From Alphaproteobacteria bacterium (GTDB lineage: Bacteria; Pseudomonadota; Alphaproteobacteria; Rhodospirillales; WMHbin7): 50,733 nucleotides of DNA. The translations under genes were made by a program, and so were the position numbers. Below are positions 28,808 to 37,398 of the stretch, piece after piece. How positions within the stretch are numbered: the stretch's first letter is position 1; every line of letters begins with the position of its first letter. The notes beneath the pieces are model-generated. The model saw only the letters and a list, made by a program, of their open reading frames with translations, was not told the origin of the DNA and did no database searches. The stretch covers positions 1-50,733 of the forward strand of contig JADFZV010000023.1 in NCBI GenBank assembly GCA_015232335.1, given 5' to 3'.

Positions 28808-29974
28808 ATGACTCCGTTCGTCTTTCACAATCCGGTGAAGGTGCTTTTCGGCAAGGGCCAGATCGAGGGCATCTCAAGGGAAATTCCCAAGGGGGCGCGT
28901 GTGCTGCTCGCCTATGGCGGCGGCAGCATCAAGACCAACGGGGTTTATGACCAGACCGTTTCGGCGCTGGGAAAGGCCGGGCTGTTCTTCAAGGAATTTT
29001 CGGGCATCGAACCCAATCCGCGTTTTGAAACCTTGATGCGGGCGGTGGAACTGGCCAGGGCCGAGAAACTCGATTTCGTGCTGGCGGTGGGCGGCGGCAG
29101 CGTGGCCGACGGATGCAAATTCATCGCAGCATCCATTCCCTTTGCAGGCGATCCCTGGACCATCCTGTCCAAGGGGGCGAAGGTGACCAGTGCCGTGCCG
29201 CTGGGTATCGTGCTCACCCTGCCCGCCACCGGCTCGGAGATGAATGCCTATGCCGTGATCAGCCGCAACGAGACGAGCGAGAAGCTGGCCTTCGGCTCGC
29301 CCGCCTGCATGCCGCGCTTTGCCGTGCTTGATCCCGATACCACCTTCACCCTGCCCGCGCGCCAGATCGGCAATGGTATCGTGGATGCCTTCGTGCATGT
29401 GCTGGAACAATATCTGACCTATCCTGCCGATGCGCCGCTTCAAGACCGCATGGCGGAAGCGGTGTTGTCTACCCTGATCGAAATCGCCCCTCAGGCGATG
29501 GCCGAGCCGCCGTCCTTCGATGCCAGGGCCAGCCTGATGTGGTGCGCCACCATGGCGCTCAATGGCGTGATCGCAACCGGTGTGCCGCAAGACTGGAGCA
29601 CGCATCTGATCGGCCATGAACTGACCGCCCTTTACGGCATCGACCATGCCCGCACCTTGGCTGGCGTCTGGCCGGGTCTGGTGGCCGAGAAGCGTGCGGT
29701 TAAGCACGCCAAGTTGCTGCAATTCGCCGAGCGCATCTGGAATCTTAAAGACGGCAGCGAGGAAAGCCGCATCGATCAGGCCATCGCACAAACCTGCGGC
29801 TTTTTTGAATCGGTGGGCGTGCCTGCCGGATTGAAAAGCTATGCCCTGCCCGCAGAGACTTTCGCCATCGTGGCCAAACGCCTGGATGAGCGGGGCGGAC
29901 TGCCCATGGGCGAGCAGAAGGATATCGACAGAGCGGCGGTGGAACGCATCCTCACCCGCGCCATGGACGCCTGA
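28808..29974 (+). CDS. Iron-type alcohol dehydrogenase (YqhD/BdhA-like)
   Basis: The 388-residue product resembles group III NAD(P)-dependent alcohol/aldehyde reductases. It shows FHNPVKVLFGKGQI at the N-terminus, the nucleotide-binding VGGGSVADGCKFIA, and metal ligands in NGIVDAFVHVLEQY (Asp, His) and STHLIGHELTALYGIDHA (two His). These enzymes often detoxify short-chain aldehydes using NADPH. The AGAGAGGAC before ATG 28808 is a good ribosome binding site, and with only 20 bp after the PBP stop it is likely co-transcribed with it. Confidence 0.9.
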   Translation: MTPFVFHNPVKVLFGKGQIEGISREIPKGARVLLAYGGGSIKTNGVYDQTVSALGKAGLFFKEFSGIEPNPRFETLMRAVELARAEKLDFVLAVGGGSVADGCKFIAASIPFAGDPWTILSKGAKVTSAVPLGIVLTLPATGSEMNAYAVISRNETSEKLAFGSPACMPRFAVLDPDTTFTLPARQIGNGIVDAFVHVLEQYLTYPADAPLQDRMAEAVLSTLIEIAPQAMAEPPSFDARASLMWCATMALNGVIATGVPQDWSTHLIGHELTALYGIDHARTLAGVWPGLVAEKRAVKHAKLLQFAERIWNLKDGSEESRIDQAIAQTCGFFESVGVPAGLKSYALPAETFAIVAKRLDERGGLPMGEQKDIDRAAVERILTRAMDA

Positions 29975-30054
29975 TTCTGCCGAAACCAAAGCGATAGCAT
30001 CTTCCCAGAACAACCCTGTTTGTGGCAGTCTTTGCGATCAGGGATTGATCGCTG

Positions 30055-31848
30055 ATGGGGGCTGCGATGAAAATGGCTGCATCTTTTCTGCCTGGGTTAT
30101 TCTTGCTAGCCGTTCTGCTGGGGGCCCTGCCCGCCCCTTCACAGGCCAAAACGGACTGCGGCATCGCTCCCCATCCTTCCTGGAGCAATACCGAAATCAA
30201 GGTTTGGAACGATATTTGTCAAGGACGGGTGGCCGATCTGCGCGGTCGCCCTGATGGCAACCGTGTACTCAGCCCAGATTTTTTGGAAACAATCCTGACG
30301 GAGAAAAAATGGCAAGACGGCACTCCCCGTCAGGGTGTGCGAATTGTTGGGGCGATCTTCGAGCAACCGCTTGATCTTTCAGGGGCGGAACTGAAGCGGG
30401 AGTTGTGGCTCAACGAGAGCCGGTTCGATAGGAATGTTAATTTCTTCGATTTCAGTAGCGATTCGCTGATCTCCTTTAGTGGTTCGGAATTCAAGGCCCT
30501 GCTGAGCCTTCATCGCGTCCAAGTCAAGAAAAGTATCTACCTAAACGGTGCTCACCTCACTTCAGCCCATTTCAGAAGCGCTAATATCGCCGGGAATATC
30601 GAATTTGGTTGGGCAACGGTCACCGGTATGCTTGACATGGATGGCCTGCATATTGGCCAGAACCTGTTCATGAGCACGGAAGGTGATTCCAGGGCCAGTT
30701 TCAACGAGATTGTTCTTAGAAACGCCAATATCGGCGGGCAGGTTGGCTTGGGGGGCGCAAAGGTCAGCGGCAGGCTTAACATGAATGGCTTACATGTCGG
30801 CGGCAACTTGTTCATGGACTCACGAGGCGAAGCAAAGGCCAGCTTCAGCGAGATTAATCTTGGAGGCGCTGATATCGGTGGGCAGATTGCTTTTATTGGG
30901 GCGACGGTCAGCGGCAGACTTAATATGAACGCCCTGCATGTCGGCCAGAACCTCCTCATGCGCTCACAAATGGATGCCAAGACCAGCTTCGCCAAGGTCG
31001 ATCTTACGGGCGCCCAAATAGGTGGAAGCTTGCAATTGGGCGGCGCCACCTTCAACGGGGAAACCGATTTGAGTGGAAGCACCGTCAAGGGCGAATTCAC
31101 TCTTAGCATGTACGACGATCCACCGATTTGGGGCAAGGATGCGAGGCTGTTTCTGCACAACGCCCAAGTCGGGGCCTTGCAGGCGGGCGAGAAAGACCCC
31201 TGGCCGGGAACAGGAAAGCTGCGTCTGGAGGGTTTTACCTACGACCGGCTGGGTGGGCTCAGGGGTGACGGCACGAAAAGCATGGCCGATCTAGGTGCCG
31301 ACAGATTCATCGACTGGCTGGCCCGCATGCCGGAATATTCACCTCAACCTTATGAGCAGGCGGCAAAGGTTTTGCGTGGGATGGGCCACCGGGACAAGGC
31401 CGACGATATTCTGTTGGCTGGGCGCGAGCGAGAGCGCAGCCAGGCAACTGGCGGGGCATGGGTCGTGCAAAGCATGCTTCGCTGGACGATTGGCTACGGC
31501 TATGATTACCGGTATTCCTTAATCTGGGTTGGTTTGCTGACCGCGATGGGAACTCTCCTGCTTTGCACCAGCCGCCCCAACCAGGTCCATCCGCCGACAT
31601 GGATGGCGGATCACACTGCCGAGATCACGGGGCGTTGTCCCCTGGCCCACTATCTCTATCACCGCTGGGTGGTGGCCCTGGTCTACAGTTTCGAGATGCT
31701 GATTCCCTTGGTCTCGCTGCGCGATGCGCACAGGAACGACGACCCGCGCGGCATGGTGCGCTATTATTTCTATGCGCATCGTCTGGCCGGTTGGGTGCTC
31801 GCTTCCTTCATCGCGGCGGGATTGTCGGGGCTTGCCCATCCCGGTTAG
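30055..31848 (+). CDS. Exported repeat protein with C-terminal membrane domain, unknown function
   Basis: The 597-residue product has a signal peptide (LPGLFLLAVLLGALPAPSQA). Residues about 95-345 form a likely beta-helix, including three to four tandem units of about 47 residues (near 181-335) with a core like IGGQVGLGGAKVSGRLNMNGL-HVG. Recurrent GA/NG turns resemble pentapeptide-like repeats. The C-terminal region (about 470-590) has three hydrophobic segments, which suggests a membrane-anchored extracytoplasmic beta-helix. Some similar proteins in databases are called membrane-associated oxidoreductases, but no catalytic motif is visible here. An alternative ATG is at 30067. Confidence 0.75.
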   Translation: MGAAMKMAASFLPGLFLLAVLLGALPAPSQAKTDCGIAPHPSWSNTEIKVWNDICQGRVADLRGRPDGNRVLSPDFLETILTEKKWQDGTPRQGVRIVGAIFEQPLDLSGAELKRELWLNESRFDRNVNFFDFSSDSLISFSGSEFKALLSLHRVQVKKSIYLNGAHLTSAHFRSANIAGNIEFGWATVTGMLDMDGLHIGQNLFMSTEGDSRASFNEIVLRNANIGGQVGLGGAKVSGRLNMNGLHVGGNLFMDSRGEAKASFSEINLGGADIGGQIAFIGATVSGRLNMNALHVGQNLLMRSQMDAKTSFAKVDLTGAQIGGSLQLGGATFNGETDLSGSTVKGEFTLSMYDDPPIWGKDARLFLHNAQVGALQAGEKDPWPGTGKLRLEGFTYDRLGGLRGDGTKSMADLGADRFIDWLARMPEYSPQPYEQAAKVLRGMGHRDKADDILLAGRERERSQATGGAWVVQSMLRWTIGYGYDYRYSLIWVGLLTAMGTLLLCTSRPNQVHPPTWMADHTAEITGRCPLAHYLYHRWVVALVYSFEMLIPLVSLRDAHRNDDPRGMVRYYFYAHRLAGWVLASFIAAGLSGLAHPG

Positions 31849-31860
31849 CCGCCTGTGATT

Positions 31861-31886
31861 CCCGTCACAGCAAGCTTGTGACCGGG
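31861..31886 (+). terminator. Hairpin after the repeat-protein gene
   Basis: CCCGTCACA pairs with TGTGACCGGG (one bulge) 12 bp after the stop codon. There is no T-run, so factor-independent termination is uncertain. Confidence 0.35.
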
Positions 31887-31967
31887 CGCACAGCGACGCC
31901 TGCGCAATCAGACTAAGGTGGTTCTCACGGCGGCAGAAGGCAGCCGGATCTTAAAAGCGAGACCACC

Positions 31968-32276
31968 ATGTCCCTGTCCATCGGCAACCGTTCAACCGGC
32001 ATCATTCCCAGGGGGGCCCTGGCCCAGGCCAAGCCCGCTGCCAATTCCGCCGAGAGCTTTTCTTTCGCAACGGAAGTTTCAAGCGATCAGCCGCAGCTTC
32101 AGCATGGCCGGGCCAGGGATCTGGCTGGCTTCATGCCCCCCGCCAGTTGGCAGGTTTTATCCAATGCCGCCGAGCATCCGGTGCGCCCGCAGGCACAGCA
32201 GATCAACGGCTCTTACGGCTTCGTCAACGAGGCCAATCACAAGTACCGGGCGCCCAAGGTCCATCAGGCGGCTTAA
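31968..32276 (+). CDS. Small hypothetical protein, 102 residues
   Basis: I do not recognise this protein. The frame from ATG 31968 (MSLSIGNRSTGIIPRG) has strong G/C bias at third codon positions, unlike the overlapping frame from 31918. The protein has no membrane segment or signal peptide and is rich in Ala, Ser, Gln and Pro, suggesting disorder. A conserved-looking C-terminal segment (INGSYGFVNEANHKYRAPK) may be the functional part. It is followed by a dispersed repeat. Confidence 0.6.
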   Translation: MSLSIGNRSTGIIPRGALAQAKPAANSAESFSFATEVSSDQPQLQHGRARDLAGFMPPASWQVLSNAAEHPVRPQAQQINGSYGFVNEANHKYRAPKVHQAA

Positions 32277-32288
32277 TTAGGTCGGCTC

Positions 32289-32396
32289 CTCACCCTTCGA
32301 GACGGGCCTTCGGCCCCCTCAGGGTGAGGAGAGTTTGTCTTCATGGAGTAGCCTCATCCAGAGGAAGCAGCGAAGCTGCTGTCTCGAAGGATGAGG
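32289..32396. repeat. Dispersed intergenic hairpin pair (copy 2)
   Basis: Two hairpin units (32289-32329 and 32352-32396) match those at 9971-10087 in inverse order. Each has a CTCACCCTTCGAGAC-like arm, a GGCCTTCGGCC or GCAGCGAAGCTGC tip, and a CAGGGTGAGG-like return arm. They lie between the small hypothetical gene and the cysteine hydrolase gene. Confidence 0.75.
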
Positions 32397-32425
32397 CGCG
32401 ATGAGACGGTTATTTCACCCGCCAG

Positions 32426-33031
32426 CTAACCCAAAATCTCTTCCGCCGTTTTCACGATCACGGCGAAGCGGTCGGCCAGTTCGCACAGGGCCACCTGATG
32501 CACGACATCGCTGGGGATGACCGCCTTGCAGCCGTCGGGCAGATCGCGGGTCGCGCAGGCCTTGGCCACCACCGTCGGCCGATAGCCGTGATCGATGCTG
32601 GCCCGCACGGTGGAACTCACGCACATATGGGTCATGAAACCCGCCACCACGATTTCCTTGCGGCCCGTTTCGTTCAGCCGCTCGTGAAGCTCTGTCCGGG
32701 CAAAGGCGTTGGGCAGGGATTTCGTCACCACCGGCTCGCCTGCAAGCGGAGCCAGTTCGGGCATAATGGCTGCGAACGGTCCTTTAGGATCGAACAGGGC
32801 GCCGCCCGGCTGTCCGTGATGCGCCACATGCACGACCGGCGCTCCATGCTTTCGAGCCGATTCGAGAAGGTGCGCCAACTCGGCCTTGGCTGAAGCGATG
32901 CCGGGCAGGGCCAATCCGCCGCCCTGATCATATTCGCGCTGATGGTCGATCAGCAGCAGCACAGCCGTTGACCATTTGGCGGGCAAAAGCTTTGCGCCCA
33001 CCATGTCCAGCAGAGTCTTAGGCGTGTTCAT
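32426..33031 (-). CDS. Isochorismatase-family cysteine hydrolase
   Basis: The 201-residue product shows the full catalytic set of the family: Asp in LLLIDHQREY, Lys in VVTKSLPNAF and the nucleophile Cys in THMCVSSTVR, with the cis-peptide-type VAGF before it. Members hydrolyse isochorismate, nicotinamide or related amides; the substrate here is unknown. The start at 33031 gives MNTPKTLLDMVG. It ends an apparent minus-strand pair with the RNA methyltransferase gene 15 bp upstream. Confidence 0.9.
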   Translation of the reverse strand: MNTPKTLLDMVGAKLLPAKWSTAVLLLIDHQREYDQGGGLALPGIASAKAELAHLLESARKHGAPVVHVAHHGQPGGALFDPKGPFAAIMPELAPLAGEPVVTKSLPNAFARTELHERLNETGRKEIVVAGFMTHMCVSSTVRASIDHGYRPTVVAKACATRDLPDGCKAVIPSDVVHQVALCELADRFAVIVKTAEEILG

Positions 33032-33046
33032 GATCTTCTCCTCTTC

Positions 33047-33985
33047 TTACAGATACTCAGGCAAAGCCTCTTGCGAACTCAGCCAGGTCAGTTCGTGCTT
33101 GTTGTGATGCAGATGGACAAGACGGCTATCGGGCAGAGCGGCAAAGCGCGCCACTGCCGCATGATCGGTTTCGCCCTGCAGCTTGACGGTGATGACAAAG
33201 TTTTTGACCAGGCGCGCATTTCGCCAACGCTCGACCATCTCGAACAGTTTATCGGGATAGCAGATGACGTCGGAACACAGCCAGTCGATATTGCCTATGG
33301 ATGCCGGGTCGAGGGCAAAGGCGCTTTCCTGGCGGCAGGTCACATTGGGAAGTGCGGCAATTTTGGGATCCAGCGGCGCCTTGTCGATGGCAACGACTTG
33401 GGCACCCAAGCCAGCCAGCACCCAGGTCCAGCCGCCGGGGCTGGCCCCCAGATCAAGACAGGTCTCGCCTGGCTTGGGGTAGCGGCGAAGCCGGGTCAGG
33501 GCCTCCCACAGCTTGAGATAGGCCCGGTTGGGCGGTGACAGGCGATCTTCGACGAATTGGGGCTCGCCGCCCACGAAGGGGCTGGAAGTACGGGCCGAGG
33601 CCAGCAATGTTCCGGCCTCCAGCAGCATGAAGACCCCAAGGGGGGCCGAGGGAGCCGGTGTGGGAAAAACCAGGGGCTTGGCGGAAACCTTGGGCAACTG
33701 GTCTTGAATAAGTCGGGTGCGCCGGTGCAGGTGATAGGATAGGGACGCCCAGTTGCGCCCCCTGGCCTTCAGTTCCTTGACCGCCTGGCCGATCGAGGCA
33801 ATGGGGATGATTTCCGGCTTGAGCCAGATATTTTGCGCCCAGGCGACCGGGCGGGGGGGGGCCTGGGTCGCCAACAGCCCCTCGGCAAGCAAGGCGGAGT
33901 AAGCCCCTAATTCATAAGCCAGCTCGGCCTCGAATCCCGGGACCACCGAATAGACGGCCCCTATATGTTGCGGATGCTGTGTCAT
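33047..33985 (-). CDS. RlmM-like 2'-O-ribose RNA methyltransferase (FtsJ fold)
   Basis: The 312-residue product has a C-terminal Rossmann methyltransferase domain with SAM-binding CLDLGASPGGWTWVL, AIDK, the CSDVICYP segment and NFVITVKL. These supply the K-D-K-E type catalytic residues of FtsJ/RrmJ enzymes. The N-terminal half fits the THUMP-like extension of RlmM, which methylates C2498 of 23S rRNA in E. coli. The target here is inferred. The start at 33985 (MTQHPQHIGAVYSV) is chosen over a frame 50 residues longer. Confidence 0.85.
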   Translation of the reverse strand: MTQHPQHIGAVYSVVPGFEAELAYELGAYSALLAEGLLATQAPPRPVAWAQNIWLKPEIIPIASIGQAVKELKARGRNWASLSYHLHRRTRLIQDQLPKVSAKPLVFPTPAPSAPLGVFMLLEAGTLLASARTSSPFVGGEPQFVEDRLSPPNRAYLKLWEALTRLRRYPKPGETCLDLGASPGGWTWVLAGLGAQVVAIDKAPLDPKIAALPNVTCRQESAFALDPASIGNIDWLCSDVICYPDKLFEMVERWRNARLVKNFVITVKLQGETDHAAVARFAALPDSRLVHLHHNKHELTWLSSQEALPEYL

Positions 33986-34138
33986 GAGCGGACTATGCTG
34001 CCCGTCCGGGGCAAGGATCAAGAAAAAGCCCAGGAAGCACTCGATTCTTTTATGGATTTGCGATATTATCCACAGGAGTTGGGGCGACCGGAAGGGTGCC
34101 GCCCGTCCTGTTCGTCCGTAAGGAAGGAGACCCAAGGG

Positions 34139-34651
34139 ATGAAAAAATCAATCGCTGTGGCGCTGTCTGGCGCCCTTCTTTTGTCTGGTTGCGCCAATAT
34201 GCCCCCCCCTCCCAAAATGGGCGGCACGGCCACCTTGGGCGAAACCCTTGGCGCCGCCGCAGGTGCGGCGGTCGGCGGACTGGCCTTTTATTATGCGGGT
34301 CCGGGCGGCGGCTGGGGCAAGGTCATGATCTCGGCCTTGGGGGCCACGGCGGGCGCTTATGTCGGCGCCCAGGCAGGCGCCATGCTGTCACAGATGGACG
34401 TGCGCAAGGCCGAAGGAGCCGCCAATCAGGCCTTTTCACAAGTGCAGAACGGCCAGGCAATCGGCTGGAGCAACCCGGAAACCGGCAATTCCGGCGTTTT
34501 CATGCCCACCAGCACCTATATGATGAGCGATGGCACACTCTGCCGCGATTTCAGGACCAGCGTCGCCACACGCGAGCTCAGCGGCTCCTCGCAGGGCATG
34601 GCCTGCCGGATGAGTGACGGAAGCTGGGCGGCGGCCGGTTTGTCCGGTTAA
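34139..34651 (+). CDS. Glycine-zipper lipoprotein (17 kDa surface antigen-like)
   Basis: The 170-residue product starts with a lipoprotein signal (SIAVALSGALLLSGC). It has a glycine-zipper hydrophobic segment (LGAAAGAAVGGLAFYYAGPGG and later GATAGAYVGAQAGAML) as in the rickettsial 17 kDa antigen family. The C-terminal domain (about residues 105-170) with NPETGNSGVF and CRDFRTSV is also typical of that family. An outer-membrane location is likely. The ribosome binding site AAGGAAGGAGA precedes ATG 34139, and a terminator follows the gene. Confidence 0.88.
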   Translation: MKKSIAVALSGALLLSGCANMPPPPKMGGTATLGETLGAAAGAAVGGLAFYYAGPGGGWGKVMISALGATAGAYVGAQAGAMLSQMDVRKAEGAANQAFSQVQNGQAIGWSNPETGNSGVFMPTSTYMMSDGTLCRDFRTSVATRELSGSSQGMACRMSDGSWAAAGLSG

Positions 34652-34683
34652 CCTTTCCTCAAGTCCCTGTGAGTCATAAAAGG

Positions 34684-34713
34684 CGGGCCGATCAGATCGG
34701 CCCGTTTCTTTTT
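34684..34713 (+). terminator. Rho-independent terminator after the lipoprotein gene
   Basis: CGGGCCGATC and GATCGGCCCG (34684-34704) form a tight hairpin followed by TTTCTTTTT. It separates the lipoprotein gene from the flbT promoter. Confidence 0.88.
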
Positions 34714-34763
34714 GCGCGACTCGGGATATGACTTTTGCAGGGCTGTTGCCCCCGGTGGATTTG

Positions 34764-34779
34764 GGGCATAATCCTTGCG
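34764..34779 (+). promoter_or_regulatory. Sigma-54-type promoter of flbT-flaF
   Basis: GGGCATAATCCTTGCG contains the -24 GGCA and -12 TTGC elements, with exactly 10 bp between the GG and GC pairs. It lies 25 bp upstream of the flbT ATG. Sigma-54 drives late flagellar genes in Caulobacter and relatives, which supports the call. Confidence 0.55.
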
Positions 34780-34804
34780 CCACCAAAGGGGAGACCGGCT
34801 TTTC

Positions 34805-35209
34805 ATGCCTTTGAAGATCACCTTGAAGCCGCATGAAAAAGCCCTGATCGGCACGGCCGTCATCGCCAATGGCGCCACCAAGGCGGAACTGGTGATTCTG
34901 AACAAGGTTCCCGTTCTCAAGGAACGCGAGGTCATCACCCCCGACGAAGCCGACACGGTCGCCAAGAAAATCTATGTGGCCGTTTTGAACATGTACGCCA
35001 ATCCGCGCCAGGAAAAAGACTATCACGACATCTACTTTTCCTTCGTGCGCGAGTTCATTGATGCCGTGCCCAACGAAACGGTTTTAAGCATCATCATGGA
35101 AATGTCGCAGCGAATCCTTGAAGGCGATCACTACCAGGCCTTGAAGGTATGCAGAAAGCTGATAGAGTTCGAACAGGAGGTCCTATCTCATGGCCAAGGA
35201 AAAGATTAA
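34805..35209 (+). CDS. flbT: Flagellin synthesis regulator FlbT
   Basis: FlbT binds flagellin mRNA and represses or stabilises its translation in alphaproteobacteria. The 134-residue product matches the family: PLKITLKPHEKALIGTAVI at the N-terminus and the AVLNMYANPRQEKDYHDIYF segment in the middle. The start at 34805 (MPLKITL) is preferred to an ATG-like start 10 codons earlier. Its last 20 bp overlap flaF. No flagellin gene is in the window, so this pair is detached from its usual targets and has its own sigma-54-type promoter. Confidence 0.93.
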   Translation: MPLKITLKPHEKALIGTAVIANGATKAELVILNKVPVLKEREVITPDEADTVAKKIYVAVLNMYANPRQEKDYHDIYFSFVREFIDAVPNETVLSIIMEMSQRILEGDHYQALKVCRKLIEFEQEVLSHGQGKD

Positions 35210-35624
35210 CAGCTACCAGGATACCGCGAAGTCAACGATGTCGCCTCGCGAAGTCGAGGCCATGGCGCTGACCAAGGCCGCCTTCCTGCTCGAAGAAGCG
35301 AAAAAGGATGTCGATAATTATCAGGCATTCAGCCAGGCGCTGCGCTTCAACCATCTGCTCTGGACCATCATCCAGACAGACATCACCGACAAGAACAACA
35401 ACCTGCCGCCGGAGTTGAAGGCCAATATCATGAGCCTCAGCATCTTCGTCGACAAGCAGACGGCCAAGGCCCTGGCGGAAGGAACCGGACATCTTCTGGA
35501 TGTTCTGATCAATGTGAACCGCAATCTGGCCGAGGGCCTGCGCGTAACGCCCCCAGGTGCGACGACGGACGCCCCCCCGGCCCCCTCGCAGCCAACCAGC
35601 ACGGGCGGCGGCATTTCAGCCTGA
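35190..35624 (+). CDS. flaF: Flagellar biosynthesis regulator FlaF
   Basis: FlaF works with FlbT in controlling flagellin production and secretion. The 144-residue product carries the family pattern REVEAMALTKAAFLLEEAK, the LRFNHLLWTIIQTDI motif and the FVDKQTAKAL segment. It is somewhat longer than the usual 115-125 residues because of a proline/threonine-rich tail (TPPGATTDAPPAPSQPT). The start at 35190 lies inside flbT and follows GGAGG, giving translational coupling. Confidence 0.92.
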   Translation: MAKEKINSYQDTAKSTMSPREVEAMALTKAAFLLEEAKKDVDNYQAFSQALRFNHLLWTIIQTDITDKNNNLPPELKANIMSLSIFVDKQTAKALAEGTGHLLDVLINVNRNLAEGLRVTPPGATTDAPPAPSQPTSTGGGISA

Positions 35625-35649
35625 CAACCCTTCCTTCCTGCATTTAGAA

Positions 35650-35683
35650 AAAACGCCTCGGCTTGACGCCGGGGCGTTTTCTT
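35650..35683. terminator. Bidirectional terminator between flaF and purK
   Basis: AAAACGCCTCGGC and GCCGGGGCGTTTT form a 13-bp stem (one G:U pair) with a 5-nt loop, with A-rich sequence on the left and T-rich on the right. It serves flaF (+) and purK (-), whose stop codon it reaches. Confidence 0.85.
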
Positions 35684-36779
35684 ATGAGTGGGGGCGCCTG
35701 CCCAGAGGATAAAGCCGCGTCACATGGCCCATCTTGCGCCCCTGGCGCCTTTCGGCCTTGCCATAAAGATGCAGCTTGGCATTGGGCTCGTGCAGATAGG
35801 TTTCCCAAGCCTCGGCCATGTCTCCGATCAGATTGGTCATCACGGCATCCGAATGGCGCTTGGGCGTTCCCAGCGGCAGGCCGCAGACAGCGCGCACCAC
35901 CTGCTCGAACTGGCTGGTCAGGCAGGCATCGATGGTCCAGTGACCGGAATTGTGCGGGCGCGGCGCCATCTCATTGACCAACAGGCGGCCATCCCTGGTC
36001 AGAAACATCTCGACCGCCAGCACCCCGACCAGGTCCAGCGCCTCTGCCGCCCGATGGGCAATGGCCACCGCCTGATCCAGAACCGGCTGCGACAGCAAGG
36101 CAGGGGCCGAGGTGGTATCCAGAATGTGATTCGTATGGACGTTCTGAACCACGTCCCAGGCGGCCCAACTGCCGTCAAGCCCTCGCGTCACCAGGGCCGA
36201 CACTTCGCAGTCGAAGGAGATGAATCCTTCAAGGATACCGAGATCCGTTCCCAATCCGGCCCAGGCCCCGGGCAAATCGGCCGCACTGGTGATCTTGGCC
36301 TGACCCTTGCCGTCATAGCCCAGCCGCGCGGTCTTCAGAACGCAAGGGGCTCCGATCTCGCCAAAGGCCGCTTCCAAATCCTCGGCACTTCTGACTTCCC
36401 GCCAGGGCGCCGTATTGATGCCCAACTCGTTGAAGAAACGTTTCTCCGCCAGCCTGTCCTGGGCGGTTTCCAGCACTCTGGGACCGGGGCGCACCGGAAC
36501 CCGCTCGCTAAGAAAGCGCACCGGGGAAGCAGGAATGTTTTCGAATTCCAGCGTCACCACATCGACTTGGTGCGCGAAGCGGTCAAGGGCGGCCTCGTCC
36601 TCGAACGAGGCGATGGTCACGCCGTCCGAGACATGCGAAGCGGGGCTGTCTTGTTCGGGCGTGAAGATGTGAACCCGATAGCCCAGTTGGGCCGCCGCCA
36701 GCGCCGTCATGCGCCCCAATTGTCCGCCACCCAGAATGCCAATGGTGCCGCCGGGCGGAATCGACTGATCGGAAGACAT
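35682..36779 (-). CDS. purK: N5-carboxyaminoimidazole ribonucleotide synthase
   Basis: PurK uses ATP and bicarbonate to carboxylate aminoimidazole ribonucleotide in purine synthesis. The 365-residue product begins with GGTIGILGGGQLGRMTALAA, has the ATP-grasp segments VLKTARLGYDGKGQ and FISFDCEVSALVTR, and the metal-binding LLVNEMAPRPHNSGHWT motif. The start at 36779 is followed by MSSDQSIPPGG. It follows purE in the same operon with 11 bp between, and the two products act in succession. Confidence 0.96.
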   Translation of the reverse strand: MSSDQSIPPGGTIGILGGGQLGRMTALAAAQLGYRVHIFTPEQDSPASHVSDGVTIASFEDEAALDRFAHQVDVVTLEFENIPASPVRFLSERVPVRPGPRVLETAQDRLAEKRFFNELGINTAPWREVRSAEDLEAAFGEIGAPCVLKTARLGYDGKGQAKITSAADLPGAWAGLGTDLGILEGFISFDCEVSALVTRGLDGSWAAWDVVQNVHTNHILDTTSAPALLSQPVLDQAVAIAHRAAEALDLVGVLAVEMFLTRDGRLLVNEMAPRPHNSGHWTIDACLTSQFEQVVRAVCGLPLGTPKRHSDAVMTNLIGDMAEAWETYLHEPNAKLHLYGKAERRQGRKMGHVTRLYPLGRRPHS

Positions 36780-36790
36780 GAAAAGAACCG

Positions 36791-37282
36791 TCAGCCGTTG
36801 TCGCTGGGGGACAAGGCCACGCCAGCCGTCTGAGCGGCGCGCCTGGCATCGAGGGCCTGGGCCAGCCTGTCATCGGACAGCGCCAAGACGCTGGCCGCCA
36901 GAAGGGCCGCATTGACAGCACCCGCTTTTCCGATGGCCAGGGTTCCCACCGGCACACCGGCGGGCATCTGCACGATCGAGAGTAGGCTGTCCATGCCCTT
37001 GAGCGCATGGCTTTCCACGGGAACGCCGAAGACAGGCAGGCGAGTCATGGAAGCAGTCATGCCCGGCAGATGGGCCGCCCCGCCAGCGCCTGCGATGATG
37101 ACTTTGAGGCCGCGCTCGACCGCGCCGCTGGCATAGCCGACCATGCGCTCAGGCGTGCGATGGGCCGAGACGATGCGCACCTCGTGGGCCACGCCAAGCT
37201 CGTCCAGCACGCTTGCGGCATGGCGCATGGTTTCCCAATCGGATTGGCTGCCCATAATGATGCCGACCAGTGGCTGGCTCAT
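36791..37282 (-). CDS. purE: N5-carboxyaminoimidazole ribonucleotide mutase
   Basis: PurE converts the PurK product to carboxyaminoimidazole ribonucleotide. The 163-residue class I protein has [14 protein letters not shown] at the N-terminus, the SAHRTPERM motif containing the catalytic histidine, and [11 protein letters not shown]. The start at 37282 (MSQPLVGI) is preferred over a frame 7 residues longer. It leads the purEK operon; no purine riboswitch was seen upstream. Confidence 0.96.
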   Translation of the reverse strand: MSQPLVGIIMGSQSDWETMRHAASVLDELGVAHEVRIVSAHRTPERMVGYASGAVERGLKVIIAGAGGAAHLPGMTASMTRLPVFGVPVESHALKGMDSLLSIVQMPAGVPVGTLAIGKAGAVNAALLAASVLALSDDRLAQALDARRAAQTAGVALSPSDNG

Positions 37283-37350
37283 GACGCGAACGCTTCCTCG
37301 CAAAAGTAAAGCGGGGATTATAGGCAGGGTTTTTGGGGATGCAATAACAA

Positions 37351-37380
37351 AGGGCCGGCCCCCTCACAAGGACCGGCCCT
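37351..37380 (-). terminator. Minus-strand terminator downstream of DUF465 gene and repeat copy B
   Basis: AGGGCCGG (37351-37358) pairs with CCGGCCCT (37373-37380); on the minus strand the hairpin is followed by TTTGTTATT. It would end the DUF465 transcript after the structured repeat and so insulate purE. Confidence 0.6.
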
Positions 37381-37398
37381 GAATAAAGTTGGGGATGC

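Noticed and set aside
31918..32280. Alternative frame over the small hypothetical gene
   Set aside because: It has poorer codon composition than the frame at 31968 and no better start.
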